In this document: in pieces, positions 1 through 5,986 of the stretch
How the letters are laid out: each line of letters starts with the position of its first letter
Numbering within the stretch: position 1 is the stretch's first letter
Assembly (NCBI GenBank): GCA_902787595.1
Contig: CADAHD010000125.1
Location: forward strand, 1-6,899
Direction of reading: 5' to 3'
Origin: an uncultured Lachnospiraceae bacterium
GTDB taxonomy: Bacteria; Bacillota_A; Clostridia; Lachnospirales; Lachnospiraceae
Length of the DNA: 6,899 bases
The notes under the pieces: model-generated
What the model was told of the DNA's origin: nothing
Seen by the model: the letters and a program-made list of their open reading frames with translations, nothing else
Databases searched by the model: none
Position numbers and translations under genes: made by a program

Positions 1-6
1 TATAAT
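1..6 (+). promoter_or_regulatory. Possible -10 box of the MoxR/VWA operon
   Basis: An exact TATAAT lies at the left edge of the window, 22 bases before the MoxR start codon. The -35 region would be outside the window, so this cannot be confirmed. A start site near base 12-13 would give a very short leader with the ribosome binding site almost at its 5' end, which makes the call uncertain. Confidence 0.3.
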
Positions 7-28
7 TATAAAGCAGGGGGAGAGTGAA

Positions 29-1102
29 ATGAATTTAGCATTTACCGTAACACAAAAGGAATTGTTTGAGATACTTTTAAATATCGCGCCGGTAAGGCCG
101 GTGTTCATCTGGGGAGCGCCGGGTATCGGGAAATCGGCCCTGGTGCAGAAGTTTGCGGATGAAGTGGGCATGGAATGTGTATCGCTTTTGGGAAGTCAGC
201 TGGCACCGGAGGATATCATAGGCATCCCCAGGATCAGCGGAGAAACATCGGAATTTCTGCCGCCCAAGATGATCGCAAAAAAGGAGCCCTATGTACTGTT
301 TCTGGATGAACTGAATGCGTGCAGCCAGGAAGTGCAGAAAGCATTTTACAGTCTGATACACGAGCACAGGATAGGAGAATATCATCTGCCGGAGGGCAGT
401 GTGGTGATCGGTGCCGGAAACCGTTCACAGGACGGAGCTATCGTAAAGACGATGTCTTCGGCGTTGGTTAACAGGATGTTTCATGTGCAGCTGGTGGCGG
501 ATACGGCACAGTGGCTGGACTGGGCTTACGAAAATGCTCTGCATCCCTGGGTGATCGATTATATAAGTCAGCGTCCGGATCATCTTTTCAGCGAACCGCC
601 CAAGAGCGAGGAACCTTATTCTACGCCCAGAAGCTGGCATATGCTTAGTGATGCGCTTAAGGAATATCATGCAGGCGAAGAAGGACATGAGATATCGCAG
701 GAACTCCTGCGGGTACTGGCATATGGAAGTGTGAGTCCGCAGCATGCGGGGATGTTTGTTGCATATAGCAGGACGCTGGATGATAAGAACATCCTGAATG
801 CGATCATTAAAGGAAATGCGCGCTGGCCGGCAGATCCGAAGGATCGGGATATTTTATATTTTCTGGCGCAGTCTTTCCGCGCAAGGCTTATGATGGAACT
901 GCCGCAGAACAAGGAAAAGCTGAATAAGGATACGCAGTTTTTTACACACAGGGCAAAGGCGATGATCAAGGAGCTCAGCAGCATAAATTATGAGCTGGCA
1001 CAGATGGTAGTATCGGCAGAGGATAATGAGGTACTGCCGGACTGGTTTATGATGGAGATAGTTCGTGATCTGCCAAGACTTGTGAATAACAGGAAGGAAT
1101 GA
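29..1102 (+). CDS. MoxR-type AAA+ ATPase
   Basis: A 357-residue cytoplasmic AAA+ ATPase of the MoxR group. Visible motifs are Walker A GAPGIGKS (residues 29-36), Walker B VLFLDE (89-94), sensor-1 Asn131 in IGAGN, a candidate arginine finger Arg149 in ALVNRM, and a sensor-2-like Arg201 in STPRSW. The C-terminal part (about 200-350) is helical and typical of the MoxR lid. The ATG is preceded by a GGGGGAGA ribosome binding site at 15-22. It lies one base before a gene for a VWA protein, the usual MoxR partner arrangement: in characterised members (for example RavA-ViaA and the CbbQ/NorQ families) the ATPase hexamer remodels or activates a target together with a VWA adaptor. The family assignment is firm; the target here is unknown. 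All ATPase motifs look intact, so it should be active. Confidence 0.92.
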   Translation: MNLAFTVTQKELFEILLNIAPVRPVFIWGAPGIGKSALVQKFADEVGMECVSLLGSQLAPEDIIGIPRISGETSEFLPPKMIAKKEPYVLFLDELNACSQEVQKAFYSLIHEHRIGEYHLPEGSVVIGAGNRSQDGAIVKTMSSALVNRMFHVQLVADTAQWLDWAYENALHPWVIDYISQRPDHLFSEPPKSEEPYSTPRSWHMLSDALKEYHAGEEGHEISQELLRVLAYGSVSPQHAGMFVAYSRTLDDKNILNAIIKGNARWPADPKDRDILYFLAQSFRARLMMELPQNKEKLNKDTQFFTHRAKAMIKELSSINYELAQMVVSAEDNEVLPDWFMMEIVRDLPRLVNNRKE

Positions 1103-1103
1103 G

Positions 1104-2948
1104 ATGGGAAAGAATCAGCAGCATATCAGTCCGAATGAAGAAGCTTTATTGGAAGGTCTTGAGATCATAAAAGAAAGTCCGCTGTTTTCACGTTTGTATC
1201 GTGAGACGCTGATCTGCAAGAAAGATAAACTGCAGAAGGCTTCCGCCATAGCAGATGCGAGCGGACATATCATGCTTAATAAAGATGTCACCCATGATCC
1301 GCAGGAATGGGCTTTTCTGATCGCGCATTGTCAGCTGCATTATGCCTTCGGGCATTTTGATGCGGATAAGGTTCCGGCTGTGGAAAGGATCAGTGATAAC
1401 GGAAGAATAAGCAGGCAGATACAGTTTGACAAAATGATATGGAATGTGGCGTGTGATATTTATATTACGCGTTTTTTGGAGGAGATCAAATTCGGTAGAA
1501 ACCCGCTGAATGATACAACGGTGTTTACACAGCTTGGAAAGGACGAGAATTCGATCTATCAGCAACTGATGGAGAGAGGAGCTCCGGAAGGATGCTGGTG
1601 GGGGACCTCAATTGCGGGACAGCCGGATATGAGGGGCTTAGATGAGCCGCGCACGTATGAAAACATCTACAGGTGGAACAGGCGTCCGACCGAGATCTTT
1701 GCGGGGGCATTGGCATATTCTGTATCCGCGGCAGTGAGTACGGCAGGAGGTCATAACCCGGATGCAGTAAACAAAAAAGGGCGCGGCGCAAGGGCAGCAG
1801 AGTGGTTTATAAATCATTACCCGCTCCTTGGCGGCATGGCAGCAGGATTTAAGATAATCGAAGATGCCGAACTCTGCAGAAAAGAGGAGATATCGGTGGC
1901 TGCAGTAGATGCTGCCGGCGGTGAGATATATATTAATCCAGCGGCGCGGCTTAATGAAGAAGAGCTTAAGTTTGTATTGGCGCATGAGTATCTGCATGCC
2001 GGTCTTGGGCATCATACACGCTGTAACGGAAGGGATAAATATCTTTGGAATGTTGCCTGTGATTATGTGATAAACGGCTGGTTGAATGAGCTGCATGTGG
2101 GATCCATGCCGCAAGACGGACTGCTGTATGATGCGGAACTGAAAGGAATGTCCGCAGAGGAGATTTATGACCGTATTGTTACCGATCTTCGGAAGTACAG
2201 GAAACTGGCGACTTTTCGTGGTAACGGTATGGGAGATGTGATCGGAGACGGTGAGCGGATATCAGCGGGAAAAGCCATGGATCTGGATGAGTTCTGCCGG
2301 CGGGCGATGCAGCAGGGGCTGGAATATCATCTGAAATACGGAAGGGGAACGGTTCCGGCCGGGCTGGTACAGGAGATAAGAGCTCTTGCAATGCCGCCGA
2401 TCCCATGGGATGTGGAACTGGGGAGATGGTTCGATGCTCATTTTCTTCCGTTAGAGGCGAAGCGTACTTATGCCAGACCCAGCCGCAGACAGGGCAGCAC
2501 GCCTGATATACCAAGACCCAGGTATGTGACAGCAGATGTACCGGAATACAGCAGGACCTTTGGCGTGGTGGTAGATACTTCCGGTTCGATGAACGCGGAA
2601 ATGATAGGATATGCACTGGGCGCGATCGCCAGTTACAGCGCGGCAAAGGAAGTTCCATATGCCAGAGTAATATTCTGCGATGCGGATGCTTATGACGCGG
2701 GATATCTGGCACCGGAGGATATCGCAGGGCGTGTGGAAGTGAGAGGGCGCGGCGGTACCATACTGCAGCCGGGCGTGGATCTTTTACAGGAGGCAAAGGA
2801 TTTTCCGAAGGATGCGCCAATACTTATCATCACAGATGGGATGATAGAAGATGATCTGCATGTGAAAAGAGAGCATGCTTTTCTGATTCCTGTGGGCGCC
2901 AGACTGCCGTTCAGGGCAAAGGGAGAGGTGTTCAGGTTCAGCAAATAG
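1104..2948 (+). CDS. VWA-domain protein with duplicated putative metallopeptidase domain (DUF2201-like)
   Basis: A 614-residue protein with no signal peptide or membrane segment, so probably cytoplasmic. It contains two related putative metallopeptidase domains. The first (about 26-155) has HCQLH (75-79), GH (83-84) and WNVACD (113-118). The second (about 240-358) has HEYLH (294-298), GHH (302-304) and WNVACD (315-320). The second keeps the zincin HExxH motif; the first has Cys76 in place of the catalytic Glu. The C-terminus (about 484-614) is a VWA-like domain with a complete MIDAS: DTSGS (491-495), Thr552 and Asp578. This domain order matches the DUF2201_N/DUF2201 families except for the extra N-terminal copy. 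The ATG follows the MoxR stop by one base, and an AGGAAGGA ribosome binding site sits inside the end of the MoxR gene, so the two are probably co-translated. Inferred role: substrate or adaptor component of a MoxR-VWA machine with possible peptidase activity. Substrate unknown; proteolysis is predicted only. Confidence 0.88.
   Translation: MGKNQQHISPNEEALLEGLEIIKESPLFSRLYRETLICKKDKLQKASAIADASGHIMLNKDVTHDPQEWAFLIAHCQLHYAFGHFDADKVPAVERISDNGRISRQIQFDKMIWNVACDIYITRFLEEIKFGRNPLNDTTVFTQLGKDENSIYQQLMERGAPEGCWWGTSIAGQPDMRGLDEPRTYENIYRWNRRPTEIFAGALAYSVSAAVSTAGGHNPDAVNKKGRGARAAEWFINHYPLLGGMAAGFKIIEDAELCRKEEISVAAVDAAGGEIYINPAARLNEEELKFVLAHEYLHAGLGHHTRCNGRDKYLWNVACDYVINGWLNELHVGSMPQDGLLYDAELKGMSAEEIYDRIVTDLRKYRKLATFRGNGMGDVIGDGERISAGKAMDLDEFCRRAMQQGLEYHLKYGRGTVPAGLVQEIRALAMPPIPWDVELGRWFDAHFLPLEAKRTYARPSRRQGSTPDIPRPRYVTADVPEYSRTFGVVVDTSGSMNAEMIGYALGAIASYSAAKEVPYARVIFCDADAYDAGYLAPEDIAGRVEVRGRGGTILQPGVDLLQEAKDFPKDAPILIITDGMIEDDLHVKREHAFLIPVGARLPFRAKGEVFRFSK
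1242..1493 (+). other. Degenerate metallopeptidase domain copy 1 (HCQLH)
   Basis: Encodes residues 47-130 of the VWA protein, the core of the first domain copy. It keeps the histidines expected to bind metal (His75, His79, His84) and the downstream WNVACD element, but residue 76 is Cys (codon tgt at 1329-1331) where HExxH needs Glu. Changing tgt to a Glu codon needs two or three base changes, so a single read error does not explain it. Probably a non-catalytic, perhaps still metal-binding, domain. Confidence 0.75.
1896..2102 (+). other. Intact metallopeptidase-like domain copy 2 (HEYLH)
   Basis: Encodes residues 265-333 of the VWA protein, the core of the second copy. It aligns with copy 1 through the strand before the helix (GGEIYIN against SGHIMLN), the helix FVLAHEYLH against FLIAHCQLH, GHH against GHF, and WNVACD in both. 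The gap between HxxxH and WNVACD is shorter here (16 residues against 33 in copy 1). The HExxH with a nearby third histidine (His303 or His304) is consistent with a zinc site. Confidence 0.75.
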
Positions 2949-2987
2949 GAAAACCACGGGGGCCGTCCAAGTCACCCCGTGGTTTTC
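2949..2987. terminator. Bidirectional intrinsic terminator between convergent operons
   Basis: A perfect 13-bp stem (GAAAACCACGGGG with CCCCGTGGTTTTC) around a 13-base loop. It starts directly after the stop of the VWA gene and ends 7 bases before the stop of the leftward ABC permease gene. The A-run on the left arm and T-run on the right arm provide a U-tract in either direction, so it can serve both operons. It shares the motif CCACGGGGGCCGTCC with two other hairpins in the window. Confidence 0.88.
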
Positions 2988-2994
2988 TTGTCGT

Positions 2995-3660
2995 TCAGTA
3001 TTCTTTGTTTTTCATGACAGAATTGCTTATCACGATGGAAATGAACATTATGATAAGAGCAACAGCTGCTAATCCGGCGGCGATAATGAAAGGCGAAATA
3101 CTTTCGATGGAGCTTATAAATGCTTTCACATCGAAGCCGATATTGAGATCATTTGATTGCTTAAGTTTGATGCCGGCGAAAACTATAAGCGCCGCTATGC
3201 CAAAGATGATTATCATTATGATACGCCCTTTTTCCGCACCAAACTTAAGGACAACGGGGATAATGATACTGCATATGATAAGGAATATTGGCAGATAAAG
3301 CATATCCTGGCCTAACAGATCAAGGGTATCAAAGGGCTCCTTCTTTATTGTCATTGAAGCGAACTGCATCACCAATGCGGCGACCCAGCTGAGGGCGACC
3401 ATGATCAGAGAGAGCAGGTATTTGGAATTGGCGTAGTTTTTTCTGGCTCCCGGCATAGTCATGATAAAGGCCATTCCGTTATCAAAACTGTCATAGGTGA
3501 TGGTGGAAAAGGCCAGCAGAGTTGCTATCATCGGGAAATAGCTTATTATAAATGAACTTTCCATCGTATAGCTCATAAATGCCATAAGAAATATATATAA
3601 TATAAACAGTTTTTTCTGTCCTGCAAGCATGCAGAAATCTTTTACCAGAAATCCTTTCAT
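2995..3660 (-). CDS. ABC-2 type transporter permease
   Basis: A 221-residue polytopic membrane protein, the transmembrane half of an ABC transporter. Hydrophobic segments lie at about residues 17-31, 36-56, 81-101, 119-138, 147-164 and 190-212, giving six likely helices. The segment between helices 2 and 3 (YDSFDNGMAFIMTMPGAR, then KY at 80-81) resembles the conserved cytoplasmic loop of small ABC-2 permeases of the ABC2_membrane_5 type. The ATG overlaps the stop of the ATPase gene as ATGA, and a GGGAGG ribosome binding site lies within the end of that gene, so translation is probably coupled. Two subunits would assemble with two copies of the ATPase. The transported substrate cannot be read from the sequence; related GntR-linked systems often concern envelope stress or peptide antibiotics, which is inference here. 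Confidence 0.85.
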   Translation of the reverse strand: MKGFLVKDFCMLAGQKKLFILYIFLMAFMSYTMESSFIISYFPMIATLLAFSTITYDSFDNGMAFIMTMPGARKNYANSKYLLSLIMVALSWVAALVMQFASMTIKKEPFDTLDLLGQDMLYLPIFLIICSIIIPVVLKFGAEKGRIIMIIIFGIAALIVFAGIKLKQSNDLNIGFDVKAFISSIESISPFIIAAGLAAVALIIMFISIVISNSVMKNKEY

Positions 3661-4496
3661 CTCTCATTACCTCCCAGTGTAAGAACGATGATATCATCGA
3701 TACTGCTGTTTTCTATGACTATTTTAGGATAGTTATCAAGATAGAATTGTTTTTCGTTTGTCAGACAGGTTACATTCATACGATCTTTTTGAGTGATGGT
3801 TATGTATTGTTTGTCTATCTCTTCATATTCTTTTTCGGTCATCTTAAGTATTCCGTAGCGGCCAAGCAGGGTATCGGTATCTTCATGCATTATGATACGG
3901 CCGCGGTCTATCATGTAGATATCGTCACATAAGCCCTCCAGATCCGAGGAAATATGTGAGCTTATCAGAATTGAACGCTCAGGAGATTCTGCCATATAAT
4001 CGCGAAGCAGATCAAGCACGTCGTTTCTCGCCAGGACATCAAGCCCTGTAGTAGGTTCGTCAAGTATGAGCAGCTTTGCATTATGGCTTATTGCAGAGAT
4101 AACTTTAAGCTTTGCTTTCATACCGCTGGAAAACTCTTTGATGGGTTTGTCCATGGGCAGTGATTGTCTGCTGCAGAATTCACAAAATCGCTTTTCTTCA
4201 AAATCTTTATAACTGGCGCGCAGGATCCGGATAACATCCTTTATGGTAAGCATCATGGAAAAACCGGAGTCGGAAAGGACAACGCCTATGGATTCCATAT
4301 TTTTCCCCGGAGCATCCGAAAGGACCTTTATACTGCCTCCGTCAGGTTTTACCAGCCCCAGTATTGATTTGATGGTTGTACTTTTCCCGGCACCGTTTTT
4401 TCCGATAAGGCCTGTAACAGTACCTTCGGGTATAGTGAGGGAAACATTCAGTTCAAAACCTTTATATTTCTTTTGCAGATCATTTATCTGTATCAT
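3657..4496 (-). CDS. ABC transporter ATP-binding protein (YtrB/BcrA-like)
   Basis: A 279-residue nucleotide-binding subunit. Walker A is GKNGAGKST (32-40), the signature is SSGMK (123-127, a variant of LSGGQ), Walker B is LLILDEP (142-148), the D-loop is TGLD (150-153) and the switch histidine is His181 in SSH. The Q-loop glutamine is absent: Ser75 in GVVLSDSGF occupies the position, as non-Gln residues do in some BcrA/YtrB-type relatives. About 65 residues after the ATPase core (215-279) form a short C-terminal extension typical of the group. It lies between the GntR regulator and its permease; an AAGGAG ribosome binding site at 4504-4509 sits in the 14-base gap after the regulator stop. Likely an exporter or detoxification transporter; substrate unknown. 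Confidence 0.9.
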   Translation of the reverse strand: MIQINDLQKKYKGFELNVSLTIPEGTVTGLIGKNGAGKSTTIKSILGLVKPDGGSIKVLSDAPGKNMESIGVVLSDSGFSMMLTIKDVIRILRASYKDFEEKRFCEFCSRQSLPMDKPIKEFSSGMKAKLKVISAISHNAKLLILDEPTTGLDVLARNDVLDLLRDYMAESPERSILISSHISSDLEGLCDDIYMIDRGRIIMHEDTDTLLGRYGILKMTEKEYEEIDKQYITITQKDRMNVTCLTNEKQFYLDNYPKIVIENSSIDDIIVLTLGGNER

Positions 4497-4510
4497 TTCT
4501 TGACTCCTTC

Positions 4511-4882
4511 TTATTCGGCCAGGATGATCTCTAAGATATCGCGGATCTCTTCATCCGTGAGCCCTAAAGCTCTGGCATGCTCCACCGTAAGGGCAAAAGA
4601 ATCTTCTATAGATTTTTTCCTGGCTTCGGCTGCAAGCTGCATATCCGTAGCGGTAACGAAGCTGCCCTTGCCGTGAACGGTTAGTATATAGCCGTCTTCC
4701 TCAAGCTTATCATAGGCTTTTTTCACCGTAAGGGCGCTGATCTTAAGATCGTTGGCCAGGCTTCTTACGGAAGGAAGGGCTTCGCCTTCTTTAATACCTC
4801 CGTTTATGATCTCCTGTTTGATGCGGTCCATAAGCTGCTCATATACAGGTATCATGGACGAATTGTTTATTATTATCTGCAT
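4511..4882 (-). CDS. GntR-family transcriptional regulator (YtrA-type, short)
   Basis: A 123-residue DNA-binding repressor. The winged helix-turn-helix spans about residues 11-70, with the characteristic GntR run LPSVRSLANDLKIS (27-40 region), then TVKKAYDKLEEDGYI and the wing GKGSF (61-65). Only about 50 residues follow, with no large ligand-binding domain, which is the layout of the YtrA subgroup that dimerises through a short helical tail and controls ABC transporter operons. The start at 4882 was chosen because AGAAAGGA precedes it at good spacing and the protein then begins as in the family; in-frame starts further upstream would add residues from the leader and promoter. It is first gene of the ABC operon and probably represses its own promoter through the ACAGT array just upstream. 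Confidence 0.9.
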   Translation of the reverse strand: MQIIINNSSMIPVYEQLMDRIKQEIINGGIKEGEALPSVRSLANDLKISALTVKKAYDKLEEDGYILTVHGKGSFVTATDMQLAAEARKKSIEDSFALTVEHARALGLTDEEIRDILEIILAE

Positions 4883-4891
4883 GCTGATTTC

Positions 4892-4934
4892 CTTTCTGCA
4901 GAGCCGGTACATGCGCATTGCACCGGAATGAAAG
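4892..4934 (-). promoter_or_regulatory. Possible leader hairpin masking the gntR ribosome binding site
   Basis: In the leftward transcript, CUUUC (4930-4934) can pair with GAAAG (4892-4896), which is part of the AGAAAGGA ribosome binding site, and CCGGU (4922-4926) can pair with ACCGG (4904-4908). Two copies of CTGCAG (4896-4901 and 4940-4945) offer an alternative pairing. The stems are short, so regulation by this fold is only a possibility. Confidence 0.25.
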
Positions 4935-4968
4935 ACCTTCTGCAGTTGTCTTTCCCCTCTGCTCAAAA

Positions 4969-5014
4969 ACAGTATATAACAGTATATAACAGTTGTCAAC
5001 AGTTATATAACAGC
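4969..5014. promoter_or_regulatory. Phased ACAGT repeat array, probable GntR operator
   Basis: On the + strand ACAGT begins at 4969, 4979, 4989 and 4999, and a final ACAGC at 5010, so the period is 10, 10, 10 and 11 bases, one helical turn. The first two units are identical ACAGTATATA. The fourth unit holds the palindrome GTTATATAAC (5002-5011), and GTTG-T-CAAC (4992-5000) is a second small inverted repeat. The array overlaps both promoter elements of the gntR operon. Binding by the adjacent GntR protein is inferred from location and from the known self-regulation of YtrA-type repressors. Confidence 0.65.
4971..4999 (-). promoter_or_regulatory. Sigma-A promoter of the gntR-ABC operon
   Basis: On the minus strand there is TTGACA (4994-4999), a 17-base spacer (4977-4993) and TATACT (4971-4976), which is a consensus -35, ideal spacing and a 5/6 match -10. 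The start site would be near 4964, leaving a leader of about 80 bases before gntR. The promoter lies wholly inside the ACAGT repeat array, so bound repressor would block RNA polymerase. Confidence 0.8.
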
Positions 5015-5030
5015 ATTGAAGAAAAAAACG

Positions 5031-5095
5031 CGAGGTCCGTCCCCCGGTCTTGCCTGATAAACCGAATGCGGGTAAAACCATGGGGACGGACCTCG
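5031..5095. repeat. 14-bp perfect inverted repeat element between divergent promoters
   Basis: CGAGGTCCGTCCCC (5031-5044) is the exact reverse complement of GGGGACGGACCTCG (5082-5095), with a 37-base loop that can form a small inner hairpin (CGGT at 5045-5048 with ACCG). A run of seven A at 5022-5028 would give a U-tract on the minus strand, so the element could terminate leftward transcription entering from the tcdA side. No gene on that strand ends here, since both flanking genes start outward from this gap. Its outer arm carries the same 15-base motif as the two terminators in the window, so it may be a dispersed palindromic repeat. Confidence 0.8.
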
Positions 5096-5115
5096 TGGCT
5101 TTGTGTTACAAAAGA

Positions 5116-5124
5116 TGATATAAT
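5116..5124 (+). promoter_or_regulatory. Extended -10 promoter of tcdA
   Basis: TGATATAAT gives an exact TATAAT at 5119-5124 preceded by a TGN extension. No good -35 box is seen 16-18 bases upstream, where the end of the inverted repeat lies, which fits an extended -10 promoter. The start site would be near 5131, just before the GGGGAGG ribosome binding site. Confidence 0.6.
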
Positions 5125-5156
5125 AGGCGATAAAGGAAGTCACGGGGAGGTTATTG

Positions 5157-5924
5157 ATGTCCGGTCAGTTTTCAAGAACAAGCTTATTATATGGGGCGGA
5201 GGCCATGGAAAGGTTTGCTGCTGCGCGCGTTGCCGTATTCGGTATAGGCGGAGTGGGCGGTTATGTGGTTGAAGCACTTGCCAGAAGCGGGATAGGAGCT
5301 TTAGATATCATCGACGATGACAGGGTTTGCCTTTCGAATATTAACCGGCAGATAATAGCCACTACTAAAACTGTCGGGAGATATAAGGTTGATGTAGCAG
5401 AGGAACGTATACTGGATATCAACCCCGATTGCATGGTAAGGATATATAAGACCTTCTTTCTGCCGGAGACGCAGGATCAGTTTGATTTTAGTGAGTATGA
5501 TTATGTTGTTGATGCGATCGATACGGTCACGGGAAAGCTGGCGATAATAGAAAAGGCGAAGAAGGAGGGAACGCCGGTCATATCCTCCATGGGGGCAGGA
5601 AATAAGCTGAATGCTGCGCTTTTTGAGGTCGCGGATATTTATCAGACTTCCATATGCCCGCTCGCAAAGGTGATGCGGCATGAATGCAAAAAGCGAGGGA
5701 TCGATTCGCTTAAGGTAGTGTATTCAAAGGAAATGCCGATGAAGCCGCTTGAGGATACAGTCGCAGATAGTGAAGAAGAGAGTTGTGATCCAACTGAGGC
5801 GGGATCAAAGCATACAAAGCGCAGAAGTATCCCCGGCTCAACCGCTTTTGTTCCGTCGGTAGCGGGACTGATCATAGCCGGCGAAGTGATAAATGATCTG
5901 GCCGCAACCCCGGTAAAAGGTTAA
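5157..5924 (+). CDS. tcdA: tRNA threonylcarbamoyladenosine dehydratase (TcdA/CsdL)
   Basis: A 255-residue E1-like (ThiF/MoeB superfamily) enzyme that uses ATP to cyclise t6A37 to ct6A in tRNAs decoding ANN codons; it acts in the cytoplasm. The sequence opens with SRTSLLYG (6-13), then the Rossmann ATP-binding motif GIGGVG (29-34), the acidic IIDDD (51-55), NINRQ (61-65) with the Arg/Gln of the adenylation site, and DAIDT (119-123). ICPLAKVMR (166-174) and LKVVYSKE (185-192) are as in Firmicutes TcdA. It lacks the CxxC zinc pairs of MoeB and ThiF, which supports TcdA. The ATG at 5157 has GGGGAGG six bases upstream; a TTG at 5154 is too close to it. A polar, acidic-to-basic stretch (about 198-223) precedes the conserved C-terminal FVPSVAGLI and is probably a flexible loop. 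It is the first gene of a likely operon with the flavoprotein 62 bases downstream. Confidence 0.87.
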   Translation: MSGQFSRTSLLYGAEAMERFAAARVAVFGIGGVGGYVVEALARSGIGALDIIDDDRVCLSNINRQIIATTKTVGRYKVDVAEERILDINPDCMVRIYKTFFLPETQDQFDFSEYDYVVDAIDTVTGKLAIIEKAKKEGTPVISSMGAGNKLNAALFEVADIYQTSICPLAKVMRHECKKRGIDSLKVVYSKEMPMKPLEDTVADSEEESCDPTEAGSKHTKRRSIPGSTAFVPSVAGLIIAGEVINDLAATPVKG

Positions 5925-5986
5925 TGACCGGCGCAGTAAACAATGGCAGCATAAGACGGTATCGTCTGAGAAAAAAGGAGGCAGAG

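Noticed and set aside
1638..2114. 158-codon open frame on the minus strand across the second peptidase domain
   Set aside because: It is antisense to a conserved domain, shows no family resemblance and no start signal.
2179..2820. 213-codon open frame on the minus strand inside the VWA gene
   Set aside because: Its product is rich in Pro, His, Arg and Ser with no recognisable domain, it has no ribosome binding site, and the sense frame encodes clear conserved motifs.
4883..4999. Longer GntR protein starting at 4999
   Set aside because: The extra 39 residues would be encoded by the promoter and leader, and ATG 4882 has a clear ribosome binding site and matches the usual family start.
4969..5014. 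Short repeats as a CRISPR array or replication origin iterons
   Set aside because: The units are only 10-11 bases with no spacers, and there are no cas or replication genes; overlap with a promoter fits an operator better.
5154..5156. TTG as start codon of tcdA
   Set aside because: It is only three bases from the GGGGAGG site; the following ATG at 5157 is better spaced.
5924..5986. Upstream ATG overlapping the tcdA stop as a start for the flavoprotein (21 extra residues)
   Set aside because: Its ribosome binding site is weak, while ATG 5987 has AAGGAGG at ideal spacing and places the first beta strand at the N-terminus as in the family.
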